Of a stretch of DNA of 64,000 bases, positions 44,105-52,899 are shown piece after piece. This DNA comes from Pseudomonas sp. p1(2021b) (GTDB taxonomy: Bacteria > Pseudomonadota > Gammaproteobacteria > Pseudomonadales > Pseudomonadaceae). Each line of letters begins with the position of its first letter. Position 1 is the stretch's first letter. Under the pieces are notes generated by a model, which worked only from the letters and a program-made list of their open reading frames with translations, did no database searches and was not told where the DNA came from. A program made the translations under genes and the position numbers. Location of the stretch: assembly GCF_020151015.1 (NCBI RefSeq), contig NZ_CP083746.1, positions 1,517,001 through 1,581,000 of the forward strand, given 5' to 3'.

Positions 44105-45130
44105 ATGTATACCCTGGCCCGCCAGCTGCTGTTCAAGCTTTCCCCGGAAACCTCCCACGACCTGTCCCTGGACCTGATCGGCGCCGGTGGCCGCCTCGGT
44201 CTGAACGGCCTGCTGTGCAAGCAGCCGGCGGCGTTGCCGGTAACGGTCATGGGCTTGAACTTCGCCAACCCGGTCGGCCTGGCCGCCGGCCTGGACAAGA
44301 ACGGCGCGGCCATCGACGGTTTCGCCCAGCTGGGTTTCGGCTTCGTCGAGATCGGCACCGTGACCCCGCGCCCTCAGCCGGGCAACCCCAAGCCGCGTCT
44401 GTTCCGCCTGCCCGAAGCCACGGCGATCATCAACCGCATGGGGTTCAACAACCTCGGCGTCGATCACCTGCTGGCGCGGGTTCGCGCAGCGCGATATGAC
44501 GGTGTGCTGGGCATCAACATCGGCAAGAACTTCGACACGCCGGTCGAGCGCGCGGTGGACGACTACCTGATTTGCCTGGAGAAGGTCTACGCCGACGCCA
44601 GCTATATCACCGTCAACGTCAGCTCGCCCAACACCCCAGGCCTGCGCACCTTGCAGTTCGGCGACTCGCTCAAGCAATTGCTGCAGGCCCTGGCGGTACG
44701 CCGCGAGCAGTTGGCCACCGAGCACGGCAAGCGCGTGCCCCTGGCCATCAAGATCGCCCCGGACATGACTGACGAGGAAACCGCGCTGGTGGCCTCGGCG
44801 CTGATGGAAACCGGCATGGACGCGGTGATCGCCACCAACACTACGCTCGGCCGCGAAGGCGTGCAGGGCCTGCCGTTCGGTGACGAGGCCGGTGGCCTGT
44901 CCGGTGCGCCGGTGCTGGAGAAGAGCACCCACACGGTGAAGGTATTGGCCGGTGAACTGGCCGGCAGGTTGCCGATCATCGCCGCGGGTGGGATCACCGA
45001 AGGGCGTCACGCAGCGGAAAAGATTGCCGCCGGCGCCAGCCTGGTGCAGGTGTACTCGGGCTTTATCTACAAGGGGCCTGCGCTGATCCGCGAGGCGGTG
45101 GATGCCATTGCGGCGATGCCTCGGCAATAA
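44105..45130 (+). CDS. pyrD: Dihydroorotate dehydrogenase (quinone), class 2
   Basis: A 341-residue FMN enzyme of pyrimidine synthesis, peripheral on the inner membrane, oxidising dihydroorotate with ubiquinone. The start [19 protein letters not shown] is the class 2 membrane-binding helix. Marks: [42 protein letters not shown], the catalytic Ser in [12 protein letters not shown], and the FMN phosphate site at [10 protein letters not shown]. Standard length. A single gene, divergent from nasS. Confidence 0.96.
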   Translation: MYTLARQLLFKLSPETSHDLSLDLIGAGGRLGLNGLLCKQPAALPVTVMGLNFANPVGLAAGLDKNGAAIDGFAQLGFGFVEIGTVTPRPQPGNPKPRLFRLPEATAIINRMGFNNLGVDHLLARVRAARYDGVLGINIGKNFDTPVERAVDDYLICLEKVYADASYITVNVSSPNTPGLRTLQFGDSLKQLLQALAVRREQLATEHGKRVPLAIKIAPDMTDEETALVASALMETGMDAVIATNTTLGREGVQGLPFGDEAGGLSGAPVLEKSTHTVKVLAGELAGRLPIIAAGGITEGRHAAEKIAAGASLVQVYSGFIYKGPALIREAVDAIAAMPRQ

Positions 45131-45142
45131 AGGAACGGGCAT

Positions 45143-45166
45143 AAAAAAGGGCCCCTCGAGGGGCCC
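45143..45166 (-). terminator. Terminator of rmf (minus strand)
   Basis: Perfect palindrome GGGCCCCTC-GAGGGGCCC with AAAAAA on its left, so on the minus strand the stem is followed by UUUUUU. It lies 13 bp after the pyrD stop and may help end both transcripts. Confidence 0.85.
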
Positions 45167-45228
45167 CTGGGCCTCAGCCCGCCGCCCGGATAGGGCGCGC
45201 ATGGTGACTCGAATTCAGTGTCCTCGTC

Positions 45229-45444
45229 TCAGCCAACGGCGTGATTTTCGTTGAGTCTCTGGATGCCAGCGGTGCCGGTCATGCCATCCCAGTTGTCACC
45301 CCGTCCTTCGCGCCAGCCATTGATCCAGGCTTGACGTACGGACGGCAGGTTGAAGGGGCAAAGCTCGCGGGATTTGCCGGTGACCCCATACTGGTAGCCA
45401 CGTGAATATGCTCTTTCCAACGGATCACGCTTAAGTCTTCTCAT
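45229..45444 (-). CDS. rmf: Ribosome modulation factor
   Basis: A 71-residue basic protein that dimerises 70S ribosomes into 100S particles in stationary phase. The sequence matches the family: MRRLKRDPLERAYSRGYQ, CPFNLPSVRQAWINGWREGR. Slightly longer at the C-terminus than the E. coli protein. A GAGGG site precedes the ATG. The leader upstream has two adjacent hairpins. Confidence 0.96.
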   Translation of the reverse strand: MRRLKRDPLERAYSRGYQYGVTGKSRELCPFNLPSVRQAWINGWREGRGDNWDGMTGTAGIQRLNENHAVG

Positions 45445-45481
45445 AGGGTGTTGCCCTCACTTGTTGACTGTAATGTCCCGT

Positions 45482-45515
45482 CGGCCTCTCCGAGGCCGGG
45501 CAGAATCGTTCTGCC
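45482..45515 (-). promoter_or_regulatory. Two adjacent hairpins in the rmf leader region
   Basis: CGGCCTC-tcc-GAGGCCG (45482-45498), directly joined to GGCAGAA-tcg-TTCTGCC (45499-45515), both with 7-bp stems and 3-base loops; they share base 45498/45499 as their border. They lie 38-71 bp before the rmf ATG, so probably in its 5' leader. No U-tract for termination toward rmf is seen, so a stability or translation role is possible. Confidence 0.55.
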
Positions 45516-45995
45516 GGTTTGCGCTCGCTGCCGGCGTGGCGAGCGGAAGGTGTTGCCTCGTTGCGAGACAACCTGAGGTCAGTTCTAACCAAAGCGAGTC
45601 ACAGTGTGAATGATCGATTTGTCATAAGGACGTAACCTTTCCAAGGGTCAAAGGATAAGTAAATAAATGCGACTCAACTTGATTTATCGTTGAGCCCGCT
45701 ATGATCAGGGTTTAGCGCTGCTGTGCAGTCATCTGGCCAGTGGTGCTGGACGATGACCGTAACAATTTGAAATGCGACGAAGGGTCACATTGGCGCTCCC
45801 GTCGCTGGAAATTTTCATACTGCCTGACGATCTAACCTCCTTTCGCCATGACGCGATGGGCTCGTCGATCAGGTGGCCCGGCCTTCCCTCAGTGGGCAAG
45901 GCCACCCGAGCGCCTGCTGGAAGGGCGCCCGGGCAAACTCAGGCGGGGCGATGCGTCGGCCCGTCACTCAACCAGCCCAAGGCTTTGGATTGCTC
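45516..45995. other. Intergenic region between rmf and rlmL
   Basis: A 480-bp space that should hold the divergent rmf and rlmL promoters. It has a more AT-rich middle near 45640-45720. Short open frames here lack any protein-like pattern or ribosome-binding site. I saw no clear repeat or RNA. Confidence 0.5.
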
Positions 45996-48188
45996 ATGTC
46001 GGACCGTTTCGAACTCTATCTCACCTGCCCCAAAGGCCTGGAAGGCCTGCTCGCCGAGGAAGCCCGCAGCCTGGGCCTTGAAGAGGTGCGCGAGCACACC
46101 TCGGCGATCCGCGGCTCGGCCGACATGGAAACCGCCTACCGCCTGTGCCTGTGGTCGCGCCTGGCCAACCGCGTGCTGCTGGTGCTCAAGCGTTTTTCCA
46201 TGAAGAACGCCGACGAGCTCTACGGCGGCGTCCATGGTGTCGACTGGCAGGACCACTTGATGCCCGACGGCACCCTGGCGGTGGAGTTCAGCGGCCACGG
46301 CTCAGGTATCGACAACACCCACTTCGGTGCCCTGAAGGTCAAGGACGCCATTGTCGACAAGCTGCGCAACCGTGAAGGCCAGCGTCCTTCGGTGGACAAG
46401 ATCGACCCGGACGTGCGCGTGCACCTGCGCCTGGAGCGCGGTGAGGCGATCCTGTCCCTGGACCTGTCCGGCCACAGCCTGCACCAGCGTGGCTACCGCC
46501 TGCAGCAAGGCGCTGCGCCGCTGAAGGAGAACCTGGCGGCGGCGGTGCTGATCCGTGCCGGGTGGCCGCGTATCGCCGCCGAAGGTGGCGCCCTGGCGGA
46601 CCCCATGTGCGGCGTGGGCACCTTCCTGGTCGAAGCGGCGATGATCGCTGCCGATATTGCACCTAACCTCAAGCGCGAACGGTGGGGCTTCACGGCCTGG
46701 CTCGGCCATGTGCCGGCGCTGTGGCGCAAGGTGCATGACGAGGCCCAGGCACGGGCCCAGGCGGGGTTGGCCAAGCCGCCGCTGTGGATTCGCGGCTATG
46801 AAGCCGACCCTCGGCTGATCCAGCCGGGGCGCAACAACGTCGAGCGCGCGGGCCTGGGCGACTGGGTGAAGATCTACCAGGGCGAGGTCGGCAGCTTCGA
46901 GCCGCGCCCGGACCAGAACCAGAAAGGCCTGGTGATCAGCAACCCCCCCTATGGCGAGCGCCTGGGCGACGAGGCGAGCCTGCTCTACCTCTACCAGAAC
47001 CTTGGCGAGCGCCTGCGCCAGGCTTGCCTGGGTTGGGAAGCGGCGGTGTTCACCGGTGCGCCAGAGCTGGGCAAGCGCATGGGCATTCGCAGCCACAAGC
47101 AGTACGCGTTCTGGAACGGCGCGCTGCCCTGCAAATTGTTGCTGTTCAAGGTGCAGCCCGACCAGTTCGTGACCGGCGAACGCCGCCAGGCCGAGCCTGA
47201 AGCGGGCGAGCCGCGCCGCCCTGCGGCGGTGGCCAGCGAGCCGGCACGCCTGTCCGAGGGCGCACAGATGTTCGCCAACCGCCTGCAGAAGAACCTCAAG
47301 CAACTGGGCAAGTGGGCCCGTCGCGAGCAGGTCGGTTGCTACCGTCTGTACGATGCCGACATGCCCGAATATGCCCTGGCCGTGGACCTCTACCAGGATT
47401 GGGTACACGTGCAGGAATATGCCGCACCGCGTTCGGTCGACCCGGACAAGGCCCAGGCGCGCCTGCTCGACGCCCTGACGGCCATCCCCCAGGCGCTGGG
47501 CGTCGACCCGCAGCGCGTGGTGCTCAAGCGCCGCGAGCGTCAGAGTGGAACCCGCCAGTACGAGCGCCAGGGCGCCGAAGGCCGTTTCCATGAAGTGAAC
47601 GAAGGCGGCGTCAAGCTGCTGGTCAACCTCACCGACTACCTGGACACCGGCCTGTTCCTGGATCATCGCCCGATGCGTATGCGCATTCAACGCGAAGCGG
47701 CCGGCAAGCGTTTCCTCAACTTGTTCTGCTACACCGCCACGGCCACCGTGCATGCGGCCAAGGGCGGGGCGCGCAGCACCACCAGCGTCGACCTGTCCAA
47801 GACCTACCTGGACTGGGCGCGACGCAACCTGGCGCTCAATGGCTTCTCCGACCGTCACCGCCTGGAGCAGGGCGACGTCATGGCATGGCTGGAAGGCAAC
47901 CGCGACAGCTATGACCTGATCTTCATCGACCCGCCGACCTTCTCCAACTCCAAGCGTATGGAAGGCGTGTTCGACGTACAGCGCGACCATGTGCAACTGC
48001 TGGACCTGGCTATGGCCCGGCTGGCGCCAGGGGGGGTGCTGTATTTCTCCAACAACTTCCGCAAGTTCCAGCTCGACGCCGGGCTGGAGGAGCGTTACGC
48101 GGTCGAGGAGATCAGTGCGCAGACCCTGGACCCGGATTTCGCCCGTAACAACCGGATCCACAAGGCCTGGCGGATTCAGGCGCGTTGA
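45996..48188 (+). CDS. rlmL: Bifunctional 23S rRNA m2G2445/m7G2069 methyltransferase RlmKL
   Basis: A 730-residue fusion, usual for gammaproteobacteria. The start MSDRFELYLTCPKGLEGLL is the conserved N-terminus; the frame runs further upstream without homology. THUMP domain to about residue 155, then the RlmL methyltransferase with LADPMCGVGTFLVEAAMIA and catalytic NPPYGERLG. The C-terminal RlmK half has FLDHRPMRMRI, FLNLFCYTATATVHAA and IDPPTFSNSKRM. It modifies helix 74 of 23S rRNA during assembly. Confidence 0.95.
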   Translation: MSDRFELYLTCPKGLEGLLAEEARSLGLEEVREHTSAIRGSADMETAYRLCLWSRLANRVLLVLKRFSMKNADELYGGVHGVDWQDHLMPDGTLAVEFSGHGSGIDNTHFGALKVKDAIVDKLRNREGQRPSVDKIDPDVRVHLRLERGEAILSLDLSGHSLHQRGYRLQQGAAPLKENLAAAVLIRAGWPRIAAEGGALADPMCGVGTFLVEAAMIAADIAPNLKRERWGFTAWLGHVPALWRKVHDEAQARAQAGLAKPPLWIRGYEADPRLIQPGRNNVERAGLGDWVKIYQGEVGSFEPRPDQNQKGLVISNPPYGERLGDEASLLYLYQNLGERLRQACLGWEAAVFTGAPELGKRMGIRSHKQYAFWNGALPCKLLLFKVQPDQFVTGERRQAEPEAGEPRRPAAVASEPARLSEGAQMFANRLQKNLKQLGKWARREQVGCYRLYDADMPEYALAVDLYQDWVHVQEYAAPRSVDPDKAQARLLDALTAIPQALGVDPQRVVLKRRERQSGTRQYERQGAEGRFHEVNEGGVKLLVNLTDYLDTGLFLDHRPMRMRIQREAAGKRFLNLFCYTATATVHAAKGGARSTTSVDLSKTYLDWARRNLALNGFSDRHRLEQGDVMAWLEGNRDSYDLIFIDPPTFSNSKRMEGVFDVQRDHVQLLDLAMARLAPGGVLYFSNNFRKFQLDAGLEERYAVEEISAQTLDPDFARNNRIHKAWRIQAR

Positions 48189-48282
48189 ACTGACCCGCTA
48201 TGTTGCGCGGCCAGTGGCCAATAGCTATAACTCAGCGAAAGGCTGGTCAATTCGCAGGACGCTGACTTGGTGAGATCCTCTT

Positions 48283-50673
48283 ATGAAGTGTGGCGTGCGT
48301 GCGAAGGTGCTTGGCGTATTTCGCCAGGCATTGCCTGCGTGGGCGGTGGCGTTGGCGGCCCTGGTCGCCGGCGGGCTGCTCACGGCTGCCTTGGTGATTG
48401 CCGCCCAGGCGTTCTATAAACAGCAGTTGCTCCAGCGTTTCGACTTGCTGGCCAACGAGCGCTATAGCCGCATCGCCGAGCGTTTCGAGGAACAGGAGCA
48501 GCGCCTGGATGGGCTGCGCCGCTTCGTCAGCTATTCCACCCAGATCACCCCGCTCGAATTCGATGGCTATGCCAGGCCATTGCTGCACCGCACCCAGGCC
48601 TACTCCTGGGCGCCGCGGGTCGACGCCGATCAGCGCGACGACTTCGAGCGCCGGGCCAGCGCCTGGCTCGGCCAGGACTACCGGATCCGCGACCAGGACG
48701 CGAAGGGGGGCTGGCGGCCTGCCGCTGCGCGCGACTATTACTACCCGGTGCTCTACACCCAGGCAGCCTCGCTGCAGGGACAGCCCTATGGGCTCGACCT
48801 ACGCGGCCAGTCCCTGCGCGAGGCTGCGTTGGTCCGCGCCCAGTCACCGGGCAGCATGGCGGTTTCTGCGCCGCTGGACATGATCAATGTCGAACCGGCC
48901 TACGCCCGGGGCGTGCTGGTGGTGGCGCCGGTATTCGCCGATGGCATGACCGGTGGCCTGCCGGCCGGCTACGTGATGGCGCTGCTGAGCATGCGACGCC
49001 TGGTAGCCGACGGCCTGCCGCCGACCGAGGAAGACAACCTGGTGGTGCGTATCACCGATGCCTCTGGCGGCAAAGGTCCGGAGGTGCTGTTCGACTCGCA
49101 GAGCCCGATCGCAGCGGTGCCCCTGGCCAGCAGCCATCTCTTGCACCTGGCGGACCATCATTACCAGCTCGACATCCGTCCCAGCCAAGCCTTCCTCCAG
49201 GCCAACCGCTCCTCCGCCGCGGTGGCCATCGGCTTGCTGGGCGGCTTGTTGAGCCTGTTGCTCAGCACCTTGCTCTACAGCCTGTTCAGCCAGCGCCAGC
49301 GCGCCCTGAGCCTGGTGGAGCAACGCACCGCTGAGCTGCGCGTCAGCGAACAATCACTGCGCGACACCCATAATCAGCTGCGCAGCGTGCTGGATGCCGC
49401 CACTCAGGTGGCGATCATCGCCACCAGCCTCAGGGGCGTGGTCAGCACCTTCAATGCCGGTGCCGAACGCATGCTGGGCTATTCGGCCAGCGAGGCGATC
49501 GGCCGGTTGCGCCTGGAGGACCTGGTTCCGCCCGAGGAGTTGACCCAGCGCGCCCATGCCTTGAGCGTGCGCTACGGACGTGATTTCGGCGGCGGCCAGG
49601 CGATGTTCGCCGAGACGGTACAGGAGGGTGGCAGCGAGCCGGGGGAATGGACCCTGGTGCGCAAGGATGGCAGCCACTTGTTGGCGAACATGCTGGTGAC
49701 GGCCGTGCTCGACGAGCAGGGCCTGTGGGTGGGGTACCTGGCGATCTGTATCGATGTCACCGAGCGGCGACGGGTCCACGAGGCCCTGGCGGCACGTGAC
49801 CGGCTCCTGGAAAAGCTCAGTGCCGAAGTGCCGGGCGGTATCTACCAGTATCGGCAGGACGCCGACGGGCATTCGTGCTTTTCCTACGCGAGCCAAGGGC
49901 TGCGCGACATCTACGAGATCGACCTGCAGGTGCTGCGTGAAGACGCCTCGGCGGTGGACGAGCGCATCCACCCGGACGACCTGGAACGCGTGCGCAAGTC
50001 GGTGCGGTATTCCGCCGAACACCTGACGCCCTGGCGTGAGGAATACCGGGTCGTGCTGCCCAAGGCGGGCCTGCGCTGGGTCCGCGGGGAGGCGACGCCG
50101 GAAGTCGATGATGCCGGCTGCACGGTCTGGCATGGTTATCTGACGGATATTTCCGACCTCAAGCGAGTAGAAGAGGAGCTACGCGCCTTGTCAGTCACCG
50201 ATTCGCTGACAGGCATCCACAATCGTCGCTACTTCCAGGAGCGGCTCAAGCATGAGCTCGAGCGGGCCCAGCGCGATGGCCTGGACCTGGCAGTGATCAT
50301 GCTGGACATCGATCACTTCAAACGCATCAACGACCAGTATGGTCATGCGGTTGGGGACCATGTGCTGCGTAGCCTGTGCCAGCGGATCGGCAATCGGCTG
50401 CGTCGCACGGATGTATTCTGTCGCCTGGGCGGCGAGGAATTCATGGTGTTGTGCCCGGGCAGCAATGCCGAGCAGGCGCGGTTGCTGGCGCTGGAGTTGT
50501 GGCAGGGGGTGCGGACTGTGGCGGTCGAGGGGGTCGGGCGGGTGACGGCGAGTTTCGGGGTGGCGGGATGGCGGGCGGGTGAGGGCGCGGATGCGCTGTT
50601 GTTGCGAGCAGATGCCGGGGTCTATGCGGCCAAGCAGGCGGGGCGGGATCGGGTGGAATCAGAATTGACCTGA
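48283..50673 (+). CDS. CHASE-PAS-PAS-GGDEF diguanylate cyclase
   Basis: A 796-residue membrane sensor that should make c-di-GMP. N-terminal helix (AWAVALAALVAGGLLTAALV), a periplasmic CHASE-type domain at about 60-300 (ITPLEFDGYARPLLHRTQAY, YYYPVLYTQAA), a second helix (AVAIGLLGGLLSLLLSTLLY), PAS with PAC at about 365-495, a PAS_3-type domain at about 510-630 (LRWVRGEATPEVDD), then GGDEF at about 640-795. The active site is RLGGEEFMVL, and the product-inhibition I-site RRTD lies five residues before it. No EAL domain. The ligand is unknown. Confidence 0.92.
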   Translation: MKCGVRAKVLGVFRQALPAWAVALAALVAGGLLTAALVIAAQAFYKQQLLQRFDLLANERYSRIAERFEEQEQRLDGLRRFVSYSTQITPLEFDGYARPLLHRTQAYSWAPRVDADQRDDFERRASAWLGQDYRIRDQDAKGGWRPAAARDYYYPVLYTQAASLQGQPYGLDLRGQSLREAALVRAQSPGSMAVSAPLDMINVEPAYARGVLVVAPVFADGMTGGLPAGYVMALLSMRRLVADGLPPTEEDNLVVRITDASGGKGPEVLFDSQSPIAAVPLASSHLLHLADHHYQLDIRPSQAFLQANRSSAAVAIGLLGGLLSLLLSTLLYSLFSQRQRALSLVEQRTAELRVSEQSLRDTHNQLRSVLDAATQVAIIATSLRGVVSTFNAGAERMLGYSASEAIGRLRLEDLVPPEELTQRAHALSVRYGRDFGGGQAMFAETVQEGGSEPGEWTLVRKDGSHLLANMLVTAVLDEQGLWVGYLAICIDVTERRRVHEALAARDRLLEKLSAEVPGGIYQYRQDADGHSCFSYASQGLRDIYEIDLQVLREDASAVDERIHPDDLERVRKSVRYSAEHLTPWREEYRVVLPKAGLRWVRGEATPEVDDAGCTVWHGYLTDISDLKRVEEELRALSVTDSLTGIHNRRYFQERLKHELERAQRDGLDLAVIMLDIDHFKRINDQYGHAVGDHVLRSLCQRIGNRLRRTDVFCRLGGEEFMVLCPGSNAEQARLLALELWQGVRTVAVEGVGRVTASFGVAGWRAGEGADALLLRADAGVYAAKQAGRDRVESELT

Positions 50674-50707
50674 AGGATATGAAACAGGTAGCGGGGCTGC
50701 TTTGCAG

Positions 50708-50787
50708 CCCATCGCCGGCAAGCCGGCTCCCACACAAAGACCCGGGGCGCTACTGGTCTTTGTGGGAGCCGGCTTGCCGGCGATAGG
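50708..50787. repeat. Inverted REP pair of the second REP type
   Basis: ATCGCCGGCAAGCCGGCTCC.. and its inverse GGAGCCGGCTTGCCGGCGAT, with AAAGACC/GGTCTTT extending the pairing. Together they form a long hairpin after the cyclase gene and could end or stabilise converging mRNAs. This family differs from the GTAGGAGCGGCC type seen at 20-30 kb. Confidence 0.88.
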
Positions 50788-50868
50788 GCCAGGATTGCCA
50801 GCCAGGCAGCATGCCCCTATCGCCATCGATAATTCAGATCCAGGCGTTGCAGGCCCGGCTCCGGACCA

Positions 50869-52332
50869 TCAAGGCACGACGCCTACCGTCCCGGCTCCAA
50901 CCTTGGGCTGGCGATAAAGGTCCAGCAATACCTGGTCCAGAACCTGCGAAGCCCCCCAAGGCTTGGGGTCGTTCAAGATCGCCGCCACCGCCCAGGTATG
51001 CCCATTGCTGTCGCGGCTGAAGCCGGCAATCGCCCGGACCGTATTGAGCGTGCCGGTCTTGATGTGCCCTTCGCCACTGAGCGCCGTGCGCTTGAGCCGC
51101 TTGCGCATGGTCCCGTCCATGCCCACCAGGGGCATGGAGCTTATGAACTCTGCTGCATAAGGGCTCTTCCAGGCCGCCTGCAACAGCGCCGCCATTTCAC
51201 GGGTGCTCACCCGCTCGGCACGGGACAGCCCGGAACCGTTCTCCATGACCAGGTGCGGGGCGGTGATGCCTTTCTTCGCCAGCCACTGGCGCACCACACG
51301 CTGGGCGGCACGTGCGTCATCCCCGTCGGCATCGGTGCGGAACTGTGCCCCCAGGCTCAGGAACAACTGCTGGGCCATGGTGTTGTTGCTGTACTTGTTG
51401 ATATCGCGGATCACTTCCACCAGGTCCGGCGAGAACGCTCGGGCCAGCAGGCGTGCGCTCTTGGGCACGTTCTCGATCCGGTCGCGGCCCTGGATGCTGC
51501 CGCCCAGTTCGTTCCAGATCGCACGTACGGCGCCAGCGGCGTAGGTCGGATGGTCGAGCAGCGACAGGTAGGTCTGGGAGTTGCAGCCATCACCGAGCTG
51601 GCCACTGACCACCACGCTGACACCGTCGGCCTGGGGCACCGGGTTGTAGCGCACATCGCCCGTGCAACGCTTGGACGCCAAGGCCTTGACCTGGTTGTCG
51701 ATACGGATGTTGGCCAATGGCGGCTCGACGGCCACCGTCACCTTGCCGCCGTCGTTACGGGCCACGAAGCGCAGGGCCTTGAGGTTGACCAGCAGCGAAT
51801 CAGGGCGTACCAGGAACGGTTTGTTCATGTCGCCGCCGTCGTCATTGAACTGTGGCAGGTTGGGCTGGACGAAATGGCTGCGGTCCAGCACCAGGTCGCC
51901 AGTGATGGTACGCACGCCGTTGGCACGCAGGTCGCGCATCAGCAACCAGAGTTTCTCCATGTTCAGCTTCGGGTCGCCGCCACCTTTGAGGTACAGGTTG
52001 CCGTTGAGTACACCGTTGCTCAGGGTGCCGTCGGTGTAGAACTCGGTTTTCCACTGGAAGGTCGGGCCGAGCAACTCCAGCGCCGCGTAGGTGGTGACCA
52101 GTTTCATGGTCGAGGCGGGGTTGACCGAGACATCGGCGTTGAACACGGTCGGCGTGCCTGGGCCGTCCAGAGGCAGCATCACCAGGGACAGCGCCGAATC
52201 TTGCAGCTTGTTGGCCTTCAGCGCCTGCTGCACCTTGGGCGAGAGGGTGGTATTGACCGTGGCGGCCTGGCTGGTCATGGCGAACGGCAGGAACAGGCCG
52301 GCGAGAATCAGGGGACGAAGCGTTTTGATCAT
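50869..52332 (-). CDS. dacB: D-alanyl-D-alanine carboxypeptidase/endopeptidase, PBP4 type
   Basis: A 487-residue periplasmic serine peptidase of class C PBPs (S13). The signal peptide is MIKTLRPLILAGLFLPFAMT through QA. Active-site motifs: STMK in NPASTMKLVT, SNN in YSNNTMAQQ, and KTG in HIKTGTLN, with the long inserted domains between them. ATG 52332 is preferred over a TTG at 52344 that abuts its own site. It trims and cuts cross-links in peptidoglycan. Divergent from the yggL-like gene. Confidence 0.94.
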   Translation of the reverse strand: MIKTLRPLILAGLFLPFAMTSQAATVNTTLSPKVQQALKANKLQDSALSLVMLPLDGPGTPTVFNADVSVNPASTMKLVTTYAALELLGPTFQWKTEFYTDGTLSNGVLNGNLYLKGGGDPKLNMEKLWLLMRDLRANGVRTITGDLVLDRSHFVQPNLPQFNDDGGDMNKPFLVRPDSLLVNLKALRFVARNDGGKVTVAVEPPLANIRIDNQVKALASKRCTGDVRYNPVPQADGVSVVVSGQLGDGCNSQTYLSLLDHPTYAAGAVRAIWNELGGSIQGRDRIENVPKSARLLARAFSPDLVEVIRDINKYSNNTMAQQLFLSLGAQFRTDADGDDARAAQRVVRQWLAKKGITAPHLVMENGSGLSRAERVSTREMAALLQAAWKSPYAAEFISSMPLVGMDGTMRKRLKRTALSGEGHIKTGTLNTVRAIAGFSRDSNGHTWAVAAILNDPKPWGASQVLDQVLLDLYRQPKVGAGTVGVVP

Positions 52333-52518
52333 GTGCGATTTCAACCCTGCGGACGAGGGAAAAAGACAACGGGGCTGTAAAGATGATGGCCCCAGAACGA
52401 AATAATGTGCGCATTATGCCCCAAGCGCACGAACCATGGGTCATGTTCGACGGAAAAGCGCCGCTTTGGCGCGGAAACTGGTAAAGTGCCGCGCGTTAAT
52501 ACTCAAGAGGATTGTTTC

Positions 52519-52866
52519 ATGGCCACCAACCGTTCCCGTCGCCTGCGCAAGAAGCTCTGCGTGGACGAATTCCAGGAGCTGGGTTTCGAACTGAACCTGG
52601 AATTCAAGGAAGACCTGTCCGACGAAGCCATCGATGCCTTCCTCGATGCCTTCCTCGCTGAAGCCATGGATGCCAACGGCCTGGATTATGTTGGCGGCGA
52701 TGATTTCGGCCTGGTCTGCCTGGCCAAGCGTGGCTCGGTCAGCGAAGAGCAGCGCGCTATTGTCGAAGCCTGGCTCAAGGGTCGTAGCGAACTGACCAAG
52801 ATCGAACTCAGCCCGCTGCTGGACGCCTGGTATCCGGACAAGCCGATCAACACCCCGGCTTCCTGA
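52519..52866 (+). CDS. yggL: YggL family 50S ribosome-binding protein (DUF469)
   Basis: A 115-residue protein starting MATNRSRRLRKKLCVDEFQE behind AAGAGG. It matches the DUF469/YggL family: a basic N-terminus, then FELNLEFKEDLSDEAIDAFL and LDYVGGDDFGLVC. YggL of P. aeruginosa was reported to bind the 50S subunit; the role here is inferred. The upstream open frame to 52405 has no homology. Confidence 0.88.
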   Translation: MATNRSRRLRKKLCVDEFQELGFELNLEFKEDLSDEAIDAFLDAFLAEAMDANGLDYVGGDDFGLVCLAKRGSVSEEQRAIVEAWLKGRSELTKIELSPLLDAWYPDKPINTPAS

Positions 52867-52899
52867 TCCACCTGTGCGGCCGCCGTTCGGCGCGCCGCT

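Noticed and set aside
45772..46203. A 143-codon frame overlapping the start of rlmL
   Set aside because: It is out of phase with rlmL for half its length and lacks any conserved pattern; rlmL is certain.
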